DNA of 64,000 nucleotides from Antilocapra americana (taxonomy: Eukaryota; Chordata; Mammalia; Artiodactyla; Antilocapridae), in contig ML662465.1 of assembly GCA_007570785.1 (NCBI GenBank), positions 4,971,902-5,035,901 on the forward strand, in the 5' to 3' direction. This document shows, piece after piece, positions 21,610-32,725 of the stretch (its first letter is position 1; each line of letters begins with the position of its first letter). The notes beneath the pieces are model-generated. The model was not told where the DNA came from. It saw nothing but the letters and a program-made list of their open reading frames with translations, and did no database searches. The position numbers and the translations under genes are program-made.

Positions 21610-21822
21610 TCAGGAAACCTTTTCTTCAAGGCTAAGAGAGCAAATATTTCAGTCTCCACACACCCCCAGCCTCAGTTGCTACTACTCAAATCTTCCTTGT
21701 AGCCCAAACTAGAAGCCACAGACAACGTGTGAACTAACAGACACGGCTATGCGCCCCGAAAATTCTTTTTACACACTGAACCAGTATATCCATGAGCCAA
21801 AGTTTACTGCTCCTGCTCTAGA
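21610..21822 (+). mobile_element. hAT-like MER element
   Basis: The left end ggtcaggaaaccttttcttc is followed by aagagagcaaatatttcagt and, further on, cacggctatg. The end ccaaagtttactgctcctgc completes inverted termini of hAT character. The same family lies at 46112-46335 in the opposite orientation. Family number not assigned. Confidence 0.65.
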
Positions 21823-22510
21823 CCAGTCCTGCCCAGGAGGATTTCCTGCAATGAGAGAAATGTTCTCTATATGCACTGTCCACTTGGAAGGTGGCTGTTG
21901 TGACTGACAATACTGTGTCAGCAAAGACATCACTTTGCCAAAAAAACTTCGTCTAGTCAAAGCTATGGTTTTTCCAGTAGTCATGTATGGATGTGAGAGT
22001 TGGACCATAAAGAAGGCTGAGCACCAAGAAATGATGCTTTCCAACTGTGATGCTGGAGAAGACTCTTGAGAGTACCTTGGACAGCAAGGAGGTCAAACCA
22101 GTCCGTCCTAGAGGAAATCAACCCTGAATATTCACTGGAAGGACTGATGCTGAAACTGAAGCTCCAACACTTTGGCCACCTGATGTGAAGGGCTGACTCA
22201 TGGAAAAGACCCTGATGCTGGGAAAGATTGAGGGCAGGAACAGAAGGGGAGGACAGAGGATGAGATGGTTGGATAGCATCTCCAACTCAATGGACATGAA
22301 TTTGAGCAAACTCCAGGAGATAGTGAAGGACAGGGAAGCCTGGCATGCTGCAGTCCACAGGGTCTCAAAGAGTTGGACACGACTTAGTGACTAAACAACA
22401 ACAATTGTGACTGAGAAAATGGATTTTTTCACTTTATTTAACTTTCATTAAGATTTAAGTAACCGCATGTGGCTTGTGGCTACCATCACAGTACAGAGAG
22501 ACATACCTTC
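21823..22510 (+). mobile_element. MER5A hAT-Charlie element, split by BovB
   Basis: Left part (21823-21907): cagtcctgcccaggaggatt, gagagaaatgttctctat, gcactgtccacttgg. Right part (22405-22510): actgagaaaatgga, tttaactttcattaagattt, ccgcatgtggcttgtggcta. Together they form one MER5A with a BovB inserted between exact copies of ttgtgactga. Confidence 0.85.
21908..22404 (+). mobile_element. BovB LINE 3' end inside MER5A
   Basis: The sequence begins caatactgtgtcagcaaaga and continues through the C-terminal part of the BovB ORF. A 65-codon frame at 22200-22394 contains [20 protein letters not shown]. It ends ctaaacaacaacaa. The perfect 10-bp TSD ttgtgactga lies at 21898-21907 and 22405-22414. The reading frame breaks early in the copy and the reverse transcriptase core is absent. 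Confidence 0.95.
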
Positions 22511-23100
22511 TAAGGCATTTCATCCTCCCAGCAGCCCCAAGTCCTTGAAATGTCAGCACGCTGTCACAAGCACACCCTCAATAAACCCAGGAGAGGGTTT
22601 ACTGTAATGACAATGTGACACAACAAGTTCTCAAGCTAAGAGCCAAGTCCAAGGATGACCCATTCCCGTGGCTAGCCAGAGGGAGAAACATCGTATAGAG
22701 ATCAACAGCTAATTGAGACAAAATGAGGCAAGGGGACTACCTCACACAGCCACTCCAGGGAACCCTTGGAAGTCTTCGGAAACATACCCCTCACCAACCT
22801 TAATGAGCCTCTTCCCCAGGAGGGGCAAGGCCACCCCCCTTAGATCAAACAGGCCAACAAGTGCAGGCGACACTCCACCAACCTGGACACCCCAGTGACA
22901 TCAGAGAAGATCACCTCCCACTAGAAGGGCATGGCCTCCAGCCCCTAAGTGAGACTCCCCCAGGCCCCGTCAAGGAGAGTAAGGAGAAGGCTGCTGCTCA
23001 CTGATGTGCCGCAAAGGAGGCATCCCAGCCTCTCCCTCTCTCCCCTGAATTTTCAAAATGCAAATTTCAACTCTCCAGAGAGCCTGCTAAGGTTCAGTTT
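22511..23100. other. Unassigned stretch
   Basis: About 0.6 kb without a recognised gene or repeat. Confidence 0.4.
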
Positions 23101-23157
23101 CTGTCCCAGGCTAATAAGAGCTGCCATTTGTTGACAGTGTATCATGTGCTGGGCACT

Positions 23158-23365
23158 GTTGCTGCTGCTGAGTCACTGTCTGACTCCTCACGACCCTTTA
23201 GCCCACCAGGCTCCTCTGTCCATGGGACCTCCTGGCAAGAATACTGGAGCGAGTTGCCATTCTCTTCTCCAGGGGATCTTCCCAACCCAGGGATCGAACC
23301 TGAGTCTCCTGCATCTCCTGCGCTGTAGGTGGATTCTTTACCGCTGAGCCACCAGGGAAGCCCTA
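23158..23365 (-). mobile_element. Bov-tA SINE inside MIR
   Basis: It starts gttgctgctgctgagtcact, has B-box complement gggatcgaacctgagtctcc, and ends ctgagccaccagggaagccc. The perfect 12-bp TSD gtgctgggcact lies at 23146-23157 and 23366-23377. Confidence 0.95.
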
Positions 23366-23520
23366 GTGCTGGGCACTAGATAAAGTAAAATAATAGTAGG
23401 TAGGAATAATCAGAGTTTGCACTGATTCCATGGCATTGTGCTGAGCACATCCTTTGTGCTATGACCACTCGCTCCTCGCCATGGCTCAAGGAAGAAGGGA
23501 TTATCATTAACTCCATTTCA

Positions 23521-23640
23521 TTATTTTTTTAGCCGTACTGGCAGCGTGCGGAATCTTAGTTCCTGGACCAGGGATTGAACCCAAGTCCCATGTAGTTGAA
23601 GCATGAAGCCCTAACCACTGGACAGTTAGGGTATTCCTCA
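23521..23640 (-). mobile_element. CHR-2-type SINE, shortened
   Basis: Tail complement ttatttttttagccgtactg, then ggaatcttagttcctggacc, agggattgaacccaagtccc and the head complement accactggacagttaggg. The flanking ctccattt copies (23511-23518, 23645-23652) fit a TSD. Confidence 0.85.
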
Positions 23641-23770
23641 CTATCTCCATTTTAGACAAGAGAAAACTGTAGCTTGAAGAGGTGAAGGAACCTGGTTATA
23701 TTCTCACAGCTCAGGAGGACAGAAGACTGGATGCAAACCTGGGTTTGAAATCCTAAGTCTGGACCACTGA

Positions 23771-24884
23771 AGACAGAATGATGAACCAGACTGATGTGGC
23801 CCTGCCTTGTTGGGGCAGCCAGCCGATGGCACAGGTCACGATAGGCAGAGTCAGAAGCTCAGGGGTGGAGGAGCTAAAAGCCCAGTGGAGCGCAAGGAAG
23901 GGGATCGAACTAAGACTTGGCAAAGAAGGGTGATCAAGGGGGGAGGTCCCATAAGGAGTGACTTCAGAGCTGAAATTCAAACGGTGGGAAGGGGTTCACC
24001 AACCAAAGATTATGACAAAGGAGGTTCCATAATTAGGAAAAGCATGTGCAAAGGTCCAGAGAGTGTGTGAAATGTTCAAGAAACCGAAAGAAACACATTG
24101 TGGCTGGAAACCAAGCTATAGGGAGGAAGGAGGGAGACAGAAACCTGAGCAGTCCCACAGGAAAAACAGAGATGTCAGGAAGAGGAGCCAGTGGGAGGTG
24201 GCCACGGTTGGGACATGCTGGGTTTCAGGTTTAGATGGCACAACCAAATGGAAATCCCAAACTCTAGAGGGTGGGGAAAAGGAGGCCTCACCTCAGAAGT
24301 GAAGTCAAGACTGGAGATAGGAGCTGAGAATCCTACCCAGGCAGGCAAGAGTGGAAATAAGGAGAAGATTCATAGAGACAATGAAGAGCATGGAGCCCAG
24401 AGATACGGTGTACGGTCATCTGTTGTTTCTGTCCAAAATCCACTCCATCCTGTAACAGCACTTTGGTTTTTCTTTAGGAAACTACCTCTCCCCACTCTCA
24501 GTCCTTGTGGTTCAGGTGGAACTGACTCTAATCTTAGCTCCAAAGGTGAAGGTGTGGCCCAGCCTGGCTGGTGAAAACACTGCATCCTCCTGGCCACTGG
24601 GGTTGGTTTAGGGATATTTACATGATCCAAGACAGGCCACTGGGAATGAAACTGAGAGGTTCTGTAGGGACACTCAGGACAGAGGCGCTCTCATTCCACC
24701 AGTGGAGCTAGGCTGATGGAGATTAATCTGGACCTACCAGTTGCCACTGACTTATTAGCAAAGAACATACATGAAAATAAAGCAATACAGAGAAAAGAAG
24801 AGTCGTGATATGGACAAAGTCAGATGGCCAGTCATTATTTGGATCACACCTTCCCTGAAACCAGCATATCCCAAGATTCCCTAT
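23771..24884. other. Unassigned; two ancient-repeat-like patches
   Basis: 23930-24130 (gcatgtgcaaaggtccagag, attgtggctggaaaccaagc) and 24410-24640 (cctcctggccactggggttg, atgatccaagacaggccact) read like mammal-wide dispersed repeats that I cannot name. No gene is recognised. Confidence 0.35.
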
Positions 24885-25080
24885 GTGTACTAGTCGCTGA
24901 GTTGTGTCTGACTCTTTGTGGCCCCATGGATTGTAGTCCACCAGGTTCCTTTGTCCATGGGATTCTCCAAGCAAGAATTCTGGAGTGGTAGCCATTCTCC
25001 TCTCCAGGGGATCTTCCCAACCCAAAGATCGAACCCAGGTCTCCTGTATTACAGGCAGATTCTTTACCATCTGAACCACT
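24885..25080 (-). mobile_element. Bov-tA SINE
   Basis: On the + strand: gtgtactagtcgctgagttg, ggccccatggattgtagtcc, aagatcgaacccaggtctcc and ttctttaccatctgaacca. The terminal part of the head (gggaagccc complement) is lost. Confidence 0.92.
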
Positions 25081-25163
25081 TATCCAATAATTTACAATAA
25101 TTTACTTAAACCTGTTTGAGTTTGGATTTTTCTGTCATCTACAATGGAAATACTGAAACACTG

Positions 25164-25379
25164 TGTGCTAAGACGCTTCCGTTGTGTCTGACTCTTTGCA
25201 ACCCTTTGGACTCTAGCCCACCAGGCTTCTCTGTCCATGGGATTCTCCAGACAAGAATGTTGGAGAGGATGCCATGCCCTCTTCCTGGGATATTTTCAAC
25301 CCAGGGATCAAACCCAGGTCTCTTATGTCCCCCTGCATTGACAGGTGGGCTCTTTACCACTATCACCACCTGGAAGCCC
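25164..25379 (-). mobile_element. Bov-tA SINE
   Basis: Runs from tgtgctaagacgcttccgtt through gggatcaaacccaggtctct to atcaccacctggaagccc. A 12-bp flank repeat with two mismatches (actgaaacactg at 25152-25163, actgagacgctg at 25380-25391) fits an older TSD. Confidence 0.92.
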
Positions 25380-25412
25380 ACTGAGACGCTGGAGGTGCCT
25401 AAAATTGGGCAA

Positions 25413-25530
25413 CCAAAAAAAAAAAGAAGGAGAAGAAGAAAAATCCGTGAAAAAGAAAGAAAAGGAGGCAGCAGAGGAAGAAAGAGAATCATACCAGGTG
25501 TCACAGAAACTGAAAAGGGGAAGAGATTTA
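25413..25530 (+). repeat. Purine-rich A/G tract
   Basis: Runs of A with gaagaag and gaaagaaaagg units, interrupted by few pyrimidines. It gives a highly charged K/E-rich translation that is a composition effect and not a protein. Confidence 0.7.
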
Positions 25531-26044
25531 AGAAGGGACAGCCATCAATCATGTCAAATGCCACAAGGAAGATGAAAACATAAAAGGCTATTGAAGTCAG
25601 GATCCTGGGCCACGGTTTGAGACACCCCAGAAGCAGATCCTAAGATGCTGCCTGAAGTACAAGCAGTTCCTCTGAGAAATGATTCCCGGGAGTACCAGTA
25701 AGGAGTAGGGAAGTGAGACGGGGAGGGAAGGTAGCCTAAAAAGGATGTGTTTTCAAGCTTGTTACCACTTTGGGCAACTGGATCCTCGTCCTGCTGGGGA
25801 ACTCTAGGAATCACAAGCCTCAGAAATATTTCTCCCTCATGCTCATCAGTTACTGTTGGGAACTGCTCCTGGAGGAGGGGTCACTCTTTGCCTGGCCAGC
25901 CTAACATGCAAGTAGACAGAATGAGCCAATGTCCAGAGCAAGCCCTCAGACAAACAGACGCAGGCGCTGTCAGGTGGGAGTCGGGCCAGAATGCAATGAT
26001 ATGGTGGGGGAGGGACATGAGCAACCCCCAGCAGTGTCTGCCAC
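25531..26044. other. Unassigned stretch
   Basis: No gene or repeat is recognised. Confidence 0.4.
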
Positions 26045-26172
26045 CACATGCTGCCAGTCTCTCTGCACCTCAGTGTCCTCATCTGTAAAATGCGGGCATA
26101 TCACCCAGAACTGCTGTGAAGATTAAATGAGGATAAATCCATACTTAGCCCAGCACCTGGGAGATGGTGCTA
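26045..26172 (+). mobile_element. MIR SINE fragment
   Basis: Motifs: tctctgcacctcagtgtcct, catctgtaaaatgcgggcat, gctgtgaagattaaatgagg and tagcccagcacctggga. Confidence 0.8.
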
Positions 26173-26804
26173 ACACATGCTGATATTTTCTCCTGGGGTG
26201 ACCCGTGGGGAAGTGGTTTCTATACAGGGTTATGGAAAAGGGGACGACAAGTGGCAGCAGAGAATGCTGATTGCTAATCTGAGGCGGCACCAAACCCAGG
26301 AGACTCCAGTTGGATAAACAGTAATTGCTAATATTCTATTTCAACAGCAAGCAAGCTTGTGCCTATTTGTGTTCAAAAGTCCTCGATTTAGCAAGAAGGC
26401 TTTCCTGCTAGGCTCTGCCTGTCCACCCATCCCTTTGGAAAACATCGCTCACTCCCACTATTGGAAGCAAAACAGCAACAGTACATTCACTCAGTATTTT
26501 TTTTTTGGTCCTATCCCGAAGATGCATTAGTGAAAGGTTTTAGAAGATCAAATAGAGAGGGACAAAGAGAGATTCAGAAATTGCCCCCAAGGTGTCAGCT
26601 TCTCAAAAGTTAGAGCTCCTTTTTTGGCCGGGGTTGATTCTAAAAGCAAAATGGAAGGTGGCCAGGCACACAGTGATGAATCACCATAACACCTCTCACA
26701 GGAGCACAGCTCACCAGGCTTTTCAGCATACTGCTTCCTTTATCCTTGACATGATCCATAGGGGGTAAGTAATGTATCTAAGTGTTTATTTTCTAATTAT
26801 TCTA
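26173..26804. other. Unassigned stretch
   Basis: No gene or repeat is recognised, apart from a T-run near 26496. Confidence 0.4.
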
Positions 26805-27045
26805 ACAAACATTCATATAACACTGACAATGAGCCAGACAGTCTTTAACTGTTTTATAAATATTAATTTGTTTAATCCTGGTAAGAACTATATTAGCTTC
26901 CATTATTATCTTCATTTTGCAAATGATGAAAATAAGGCACAGAGAGGCTAAGTAATTTGCACACAGGAGTAAGCGGCAAAACCAGGAGCTGAATGATGGC
27001 AGTCTGGATCCAGTGTCTGGCTCTGAACCGCCACTGTTACCCCTA
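26805..27045 (-). mobile_element. MIR SINE
   Basis: Reverse order: aatgagccagacagtcttta, tttgtttaatcctggtaaga, cttcattttgcaaatgatga, gcacagagaggctaagtaat and gtgtctggctctgaacc. Confidence 0.85.
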
Positions 27046-27164
27046 AGGCAATGAGTGAACTTGAGCTCTCCTAAACCCTCGCATGAAATCAATCTATTTC
27101 TGCAGGCATCGGTAAGAAGGCACTTAAAGTAACAAAAAGAAAGAGAAGAAATAACCATCGCCAA

Positions 27165-27600
27165 TAGCGAACACTTATCAAACATTTCCTAAACGCCAAG
27201 TGCTGCGCTCAGCCATAATCAAAACAATAATCTTCAGAGCAGTGCAAGGAGGTAGGACTATTTTGAAAGTGAAAGTAGTCGCACAGCCGTGTTCAACTCT
27301 TGGCAATACCATGGACTGAAGCCTGCCTGGCTCCTCTGTCCCTGGAATTCTCCAGGCAAGAATACTGGTGTGGGTTGCCATTTCCTTCTCCAAAGATCTT
27401 CCCGACCCAGGGACTGAACCCAGGTCATCTTCACTGAAGGCAGATTCTTGACCAATTGTGCCACTAGGGAAGCCAGGACCATTTTATCCCTGTTTCATAG
27501 CTGAGGAAATGGAGGCTTAGAACATTTTATAAGGTCATTCATCTCAAGAGTGGGAAAGCAAGCACTGGAAGCCACATCTGCCTGCCTCCTTCTAAACGTA
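27165..27600 (-). mobile_element. MIR SINE split by Bov-tA
   Basis: Left piece 27165-27264: cgccaagtgctgcgctcagc, aaaacaataatcttcagagc. Right piece 27486-27600: atccctgtttcatagctgag, gaaatggaggcttagaacat. They continue one another in reverse MIR order. Confidence 0.78.
27265..27474 (-). mobile_element. Bov-tA SINE inside MIR
   Basis: Starts gaaagtgaaagtagtcgcac. The B-box complement is changed (agggactgaacccaggtcat), and it ends attgtgccactagggaagcc. The TSD is aggactatttt (27254-27264) and aggaccatttt (27475-27485), with one mismatch. Confidence 0.94.
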
Positions 27601-27704
27601 CTTCTAACTTTAAGATCAGTGAGCCCTGCAGCTAGAGAATAACGAAGCTAGGAGTTGAAGGAGAGTGGGTCCACCGACGACCACCGTGCCCGGTGAGAGA
27701 CACA

Positions 27705-27868
27705 ACATGCGTTTAGTCACTTAGTCGTGACTCTTCGTAACCCTTTGGACTGTAGCCCACCAGGCTCCTCTATTGATGGGATTTCCCAGGCAAGAATACT
27801 GGAGTGGATTGCCAGTTCCACCTCCAGGGGATCAAAGTTTTTACCACTGAGCCATCGGGGGGAGCCCT
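27705..27868 (-). mobile_element. Bov-tA SINE with internal deletion
   Basis: Body complement (gtttagtcacttagtcgtga to cacctccaggggatcaaag) is joined directly to the A-box complement accactgagccatcgggg. About 40 bp spanning the B-box area is therefore missing. Confidence 0.88.
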
Positions 27869-28388
27869 TACAATGGGGAAAGTATTAATACAAAGAACTG
27901 TCTTCAGGGCTGATTCAGAGGATGGTACAAATACTGTGATGAATGATGGGGAGAGGGGATTTGCTAAAAACTCCAGGAACAGCATGAGAGACCCAGACTT
28001 AAAGGACAGGGAGGCCTGAGGTTTCACGTAGGACCAGGCATGAAAAGAAAGGAGCTCTGTGGCCCCTGAGAACTAGAATGCGTGGCTGAAGCTTTGTTTT
28101 GATGGAGTGTTTTTGTCTCCTCTCTCCTGGGACAACTGACGCTTTGGGTGGGTACTCGACTTGTTCAAAACAATACAAAATAAAAGAAACAGAAAACGTT
28201 TCCTTCCTTTTTCTTTACTCTTTCAGAGCTTACTAGGTTTAGGAGCCATACAAATTCTAGTTTATCATCCAACTCTACTTAGAATAAAAGTCATAGACTT
28301 TCAACTCCTGACTAGTGTCCCCTGGACACGTGTATGTCATAAAATTTTTTCTTTTAAAAAAATATGCAATCACACGATCATGTAAAGA
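27869..28388. other. AT-rich unassigned stretch
   Basis: No gene or repeat is recognised. Confidence 0.4.
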
Positions 28389-28414
28389 AAAAATAAATAA
28401 ATAAATAAATAACA
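28389..28414 (+). repeat. (AAAT)n microsatellite
   Basis: About six aaat units, probably the residue of an A-rich retrotransposon tail. No element body is seen to its left. Confidence 0.8.
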
Positions 28415-28436
28415 AAAATATGCAAATATTTATAGC

Positions 28437-29030
28437 AGCTTTTTGAGGTAGTTGATTTATAATATTAAGGTAGTTTCAGGCATGCAACACAGTGGTTCAA
28501 AAAATTTATAGATTATTCTCCATTTAAAGTTATTATAAAACATTAGACAATGTTTTATATCTTATATGTTTTATATCTTTTATATCTTTCCTGTCCTGTA
28601 AAATATATCCTTGTAGCTTGTTTATTTCATACATAGCAATCTGCACCTCTTAATCATTACTTCTCCCACTTTTCTTCTTTCCAACTGGTAACAACTAGTT
28701 TGTTCTCTATGACTGTGAGTCTGCTTCTTCTTTATTACATTCACTACTTTATTGCATTTTTTAGATTACACATATAAGTGATTAACATACAGTATTTAAC
28801 TTTCCCTGTATGACTTATTTCACTAAGCACAGTGCCCTCCAGGTTCATCCACATCTTAGTAAATAGCAACATTTCATTTTTTTTTTTTTAACATTTGAAT
28901 AGTATTCTACTCTTATGTATACCACATCTTCTTTACCCATTCATCCATTGATGGATACTTGGGGTGCTTCTGGATCATGGCAATTGTATATAATGTAAAT
29001 GATAACATTAACATAAACATCGGGGTGCAT
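28437..29030 (-). mobile_element. LINE-1 3' UTR, antisense
   Basis: Antisense order: ttttgaggtagttgatttat, cttgtagcttgtttatttca, agtttgttctctatgactgt, gagtctgcttcttctttatt, tccaggttcatccacatctt, ccattgatggatacttgggg and aacatcggggtgcatgt. It is truncated by, or abuts, a BovB at its right. Confidence 0.85.
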
Positions 29031-29200
29031 GTTGTTGTTCAGTCACTAAGTCATGTCCGACTCTGCAACCCCATGACTGCAGCACGCCAGGCTTCCCTCT
29101 CCTTCACTAAATCTCGGAGTTTGCTCAGACTCATGTCCATTGCGTTAGTGATGCCATCTAACCATACGTCGTCCCCTTCTGCTCTTGCCCTCAATCAGCG
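29031..29200 (-). mobile_element. BovB LINE 3' end, very short
   Basis: ttgttgttcagtcactaagt is the terminal complement, followed by gactgcagcacgccaggctt and gttagtgatgccatctaacc. It stops at about 29200, leaving only about 170 bp of the element. Confidence 0.9.
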
Positions 29201-29260
29201 TTTAAAAAACTTTTTATTAACTTCAACTTTATTCATATTGGACACCATTGTACATTATCT

Positions 29261-29533
29261 CGAAGCAATGGCACCCCACTCCAGTACTCTTGCCTGGAAA
29301 GTCCCATGGACAGAGGAGCCTGGTGGGCTGCAGTCCATGGGGTCACGAAGAGTCGGACATGACTGAGCGACTTCACTTTCAATTTTCACTTTCATGCACT
29401 GGAGAAGGAAATGGCAACCCACTCCAGTGTTCTTGCCTGGAGAATCCCAGGGCCGGGGGAGCCTGGTGGGCTGCCATCTATGGGGTCGCACAGAGTCGGA
29501 CAGGACTGAAGCGACTTAGCAGTGGCAGCAGCA
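29261..29533 (+). mobile_element. Bov-A2 SINE (dimeric)
   Basis: Monomer 1 starts cgaagcaatggcaccccact and monomer 2 starts ctggagaaggaaatggcaac. They are separated by a ttcaattttcactttcatg linker and end gcagtggcagcagca. The perfect 11-bp TSD gtacattatct lies at 29250-29260 and 29534-29544. Confidence 0.96.
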
Positions 29534-29544
29534 GTACATTATCT

Positions 29545-29789
29545 ACTGGGTCTATTTTCAACAGTATCTCTTAATTTAATAAGCAATTCATGAATACATT
29601 CTCCTTCCAAAAGCTTGGATCATTTTTACATAATCAAAAATTCGTTTTCTAATCTTTCTTTTATGTCCTCTGAGTTTCCCCCACTCAGGCTTACCTGTAT
29701 ATGCTCCTAAATTTTCCTCTAATATTCTTTATATTATTTGTACTTTAAAATCATTACTCTCGCTATAATTTACTCCACCCATAATTTCT
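29545..29789. other. AT-rich unassigned stretch
   Basis: Probably decayed L1 in view of its neighbours, but no diagnostic motif is visible. Confidence 0.3.
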
Positions 29790-29950
29790 TTTTTTATAAG
29801 ACGTGTTAGGAGTCAAATTTTGCATCCTTCCATGTGGCCATCCAATTACGCCAGCACCATTTATTAAATGAGCCATTCCTTTCCCATTGATTCAAAATGT
29901 CACCTTTTAATACATTAAATTCCCATGTTTCCCAAGACCTTTCAGTCCTT
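29790..29950 (-). mobile_element. LINE-1 ORF2/3' fragment, antisense
   Basis: catccttccatgtggccatc, caattacgccagcaccattt and attaaatgagccattccttt match the antisense L1 region around the end of ORF2. Confidence 0.7.
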
Positions 29951-30059
29951 TATGCGACACTCACATCTTATGCCACAGCTGGAAGAATTTTCAGTAATTA
30001 TTTGAAAAGTGTTTCATGGCTTAACAATAGGTATTTTATCTTTTAAAAGACATTTCTTA

Positions 30060-30780
30060 GAGGCACTTTCACACACTGCCAGTGGGTGCATAAATTGGCA
30101 CAACCTTCTGGAGTGAAATTTAGCGATATCTACTACAAGTGAAAGTGTTCACATCCTTTGCCCTAAAAATTCTATTTCAAAGATTATTCTACAGAAATAG
30201 TCACTGAAGTGACCAAGAATGGGCACAGATACATTGCTCAAAAAAAGAGAAAACTGGATTCAACCCAAATCCCCATCAATAGGATATTGGTCAAATTATA
30301 AAAGTAAATATAATATAAATACCTAATATGGTAGCCTTCCTATTATGAAATACTATGCCACCATTTAATAAAGTTGAAAGTGAAAGTTAGTCATTTAGTT
30401 GCGTCCGACTCTTTGTGACCCTATGGACTGTAGCCCACCAGGCTCCTCTGTTCATGGAATTCTCCAGGCAAGAATACTGGAGTGGGTTGCCTTTTCCTTC
30501 TCCAGGAGATCTTCCCGACCCAGGGTTGAACTCAGGTCTCCCACATTGCGGGCAGACTCTTTACGAACTGAGCCAACAGGGAAGCACCCTTTAATAAGGT
30601 AGATCTAAATAAGGTATTCATATAGGAAAAAGTCCAAGATATAACAGCCCCCTCAAATAAAGGTAGCCTGTAAAAACTGCATATAGGGTATGCTTTCATT
30701 TCATAGTAATATATGTTTATTACATTTCATTGTAACATATGTTTATATTTACAAGTAAAACATTTCACAGGATAATACAG
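30060..30780 (+). mobile_element. LINE-1 (L1M/HAL1 type) 3' end, sense, split by Bov-tA
   Basis: Sense motifs: ccagtgggtgcataaattgg, aaactggattcaacccaaat, ccccatcaataggatattgg and atgaaatactatgccaccat. After the SINE come aataaggtagatctaaat and gtccaagatataaca. The opposite orientation to its left neighbour makes it a separate insertion. Confidence 0.8.
30374..30589 (-). mobile_element. Bov-tA SINE inside L1
   Basis: Starts ttgaaagtgaaagttagtca, body complement to gagatcttcccgacccaggg, and head complement ctgagccaacagggaagc. Flanks tttaataaag (30364-30373) and tttaataagg (30590-30599) are a near-perfect TSD. Confidence 0.95.
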
Positions 30781-31390
30781 CTAAAGGTTAAGTCTGCAGG
30801 CTCTATAAGGTAGAAATGTTCTATCTACACTACATAGTTATACACTGTTACATTCTTTCATAATAAGTGTTTCTTCAGTGACTAAAAATACAGAGATAAC
30901 TAAAAAACACAAAAACAGAACTGCAGACAACAGCCTACAAATGAGTAAGTATGAAGCAGTCCTGTCTTATGAATGAGGATCCCATGGCACCAGAAGTCAG
31001 TGTGGGAACAAAACTCAAATTCAAAGGAAAAGTCCTTTCAGCGCTGCCAAGCAGAGGCCACCCTGACCCATGGCATGTCCTCTCCTGGGCAGGTCAACCT
31101 CTCTCTGGCCTGGCTCCAGCTGCGTGGCCTTGGTTATCCTACATCTACCAGGCTTGCCTCCATCAGGACCCCCTAGTCACTCATGGGCAGTTCAGGGCAG
31201 AGGCAACAAAGGGAGAGGTAAGATGACCCTTCCAAGGTCTTGCTCATAATGGGAGCAGTAAAGGCCTCACTGGAGCCTGCTGAGGGCCCTCAATAGCACC
31301 CAGTGTGGGGGAGCAGACGGGTTGAGTCCAACACTTCTCGATACCCAACCCTGGAAGGCCAGGGGCCTGCATTTCATCTCTCCATGCGCT
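30781..31390. other. Unassigned stretch
   Basis: No gene or repeat is recognised. Confidence 0.4.
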
Positions 31391-31399
31391 TTTGTGATG

Positions 31400-31620
31400 G
31401 TGTGTGTGTGTGTTCAGTAGTTCAGTCATGTCTGACACGTTGCAACGCCATGGACTGTACCCCACCAGGCTCCTCTTCTCCATGGAATTTATTAGGCATG
31501 GAATTTACTGGAGTGGGTTGCCATTTCCTCCTCCAGGGGTTCTTCTCAACCCAGGGATTGAATCTGTGTCTCCTGCATTGGCAGGCAGATTCTCTACCAC
31601 TAGCACTACCTGGGAAGCCC
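31400..31620 (-). mobile_element. Bov-tA SINE
   Basis: A (TG)n tail, then ttcagtcatgtctgacacgt. An atggaattt copy is repeated inside (atggaatttattaggcatgg), a small local duplication. It ends actacctgggaagccc. The perfect TSD tttgtgatg lies at 31391-31399 and 31621-31629. Confidence 0.95.
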
Positions 31621-31629
31621 TTTGTGATG

Positions 31630-31954
31630 TTATAGTCAATCTCAATCATTACTCTGCACCCCTCAGAGAATACATTCACCTGCCCTAATGCACACATATC
31701 CCCAGACACAGAACACTGGGCCGGGCTAAGACACTGTGCTATGTTGGGGATAGGGGCAAGAATCGGGCCACAGAATCAGGGAAGAACCTGCCTGAGAACA
31801 GTAATGAATGGAAGCAGTCAGATAGGAAAAATACGTCTTTCTGTACCATACATATGGGATGAAAGGCCAGTTATGGTCCACCAAAGAAAGAGCTGTCAAA
31901 AGCAGACAAGACTGGCTGACACCATCTAACGATCATGGTACTCACAGGGATGAC
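31630..31954. other. Unassigned stretch
   Basis: No gene is recognised. ctaagacactgtgctatgtt suggests decayed dispersed repeat, family unknown. Confidence 0.3.
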
Positions 31955-32168
31955 TGGCATTTAATAAGCGCCTACCTTTATCCTGTGCCTGGCATTGTTC
32001 TAAGTGCCTTGTATCAACTCACTGAATCTTCACTCTAACCCTATAATGTGGGTATTTTATTCACAATTTACAGACAAGGAAACCAAGGCATGAAGCCACG
32101 TCACACAGTCGGTGGTGCAGCTGAGTTGAACCAAGAGTGTTCCGGCTCCAGTGTCCACGATACACTGT
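31955..32168 (-). mobile_element. MIR SINE, near complete
   Basis: Reverse order: taataagcgcctacctttat, gtgcctggcattgttctaag, aaccctataatgtgggtatt, aatttacagacaaggaaacc and cacacagtcggtggtgcagc. Confidence 0.88.
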
Positions 32169-32439
32169 CAGTTCAGCGTGTGTGTGCACATCACTGACCA
32201 CTCCCTAACACTTTCATTCCTCTCTTTGCTCTGTATCATCTACACTGACTCTTATGAAAAGGCAAAGGTAAGCTTACCCCCACTGGGGAAAACCTCCAAC
32301 CATGGGTCTTGATATGACACCTCCCAGAGGAAGTACACAGAGCCTGCAGAGCCCAATCCCCTTTCTAAGGAATTCCCCAGGAAGACCCCCTGAGACCTCT
32401 GTCCTATGAAACTAACAAAGCTCCTCGAACATAAAAATC

Positions 32440-32690
32440 AGCCTAGGAGGTTTTCCTTAATACCTCCTTCTGTCCACCCATCCATGCCCCACTTATAAGT
32501 CTCCAGTTTATGTATTTTTTAGTCCTTTTATGCCATTCATCACATTTAATGTCTGACTGCCCTCTGACTATATTCTCTTTAATAACGGTGACTGCAGCTA
32601 TCTTATTCATTACTGTAATCTCAAATCCAGCATAGTGTTCGACAGATGAGTAGGTGCTAAATTAACATTTGTTATGGAACTGGATGGATG
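32440..32690 (+). mobile_element. L2 LINE 3' end
   Basis: Motifs: ggttttccttaatacctcct, atgccattcatcacatttaa, gcagctatcttattcattac and gatgagtaggtgctaaatta, then tttgttatggaac and tggatgga. Confidence 0.72.
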
Positions 32691-32725
32691 GATAGATGAA
32701 TAGAAAAATATATAGATAAATGGAT
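32682..32725 (+). repeat. (GGAT)n and (AGAT)n-like simple repeat
   Basis: Imperfect tggatggatggatagatgaa followed by atagataaatgg. It grows directly out of the L2 terminal repeat. Confidence 0.75.

Larger units (their letters stand above)
23101..23770 (-). mobile_element. MIR SINE(s) interrupted by Bov-tA and CHR-2
   Basis: 23101-23157 (gctgccatttgttgacagtg, tatcatgtgctgggcactg) and 23641-23770 (tctccattttagacaagaga, aaactgtagcttgaagaggt, cctgggtttgaaatcctaag) are MIR-like in reverse orientation. The material between (23378-23520) is less clear, so this may be one long split MIR or two. Confidence 0.55.
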
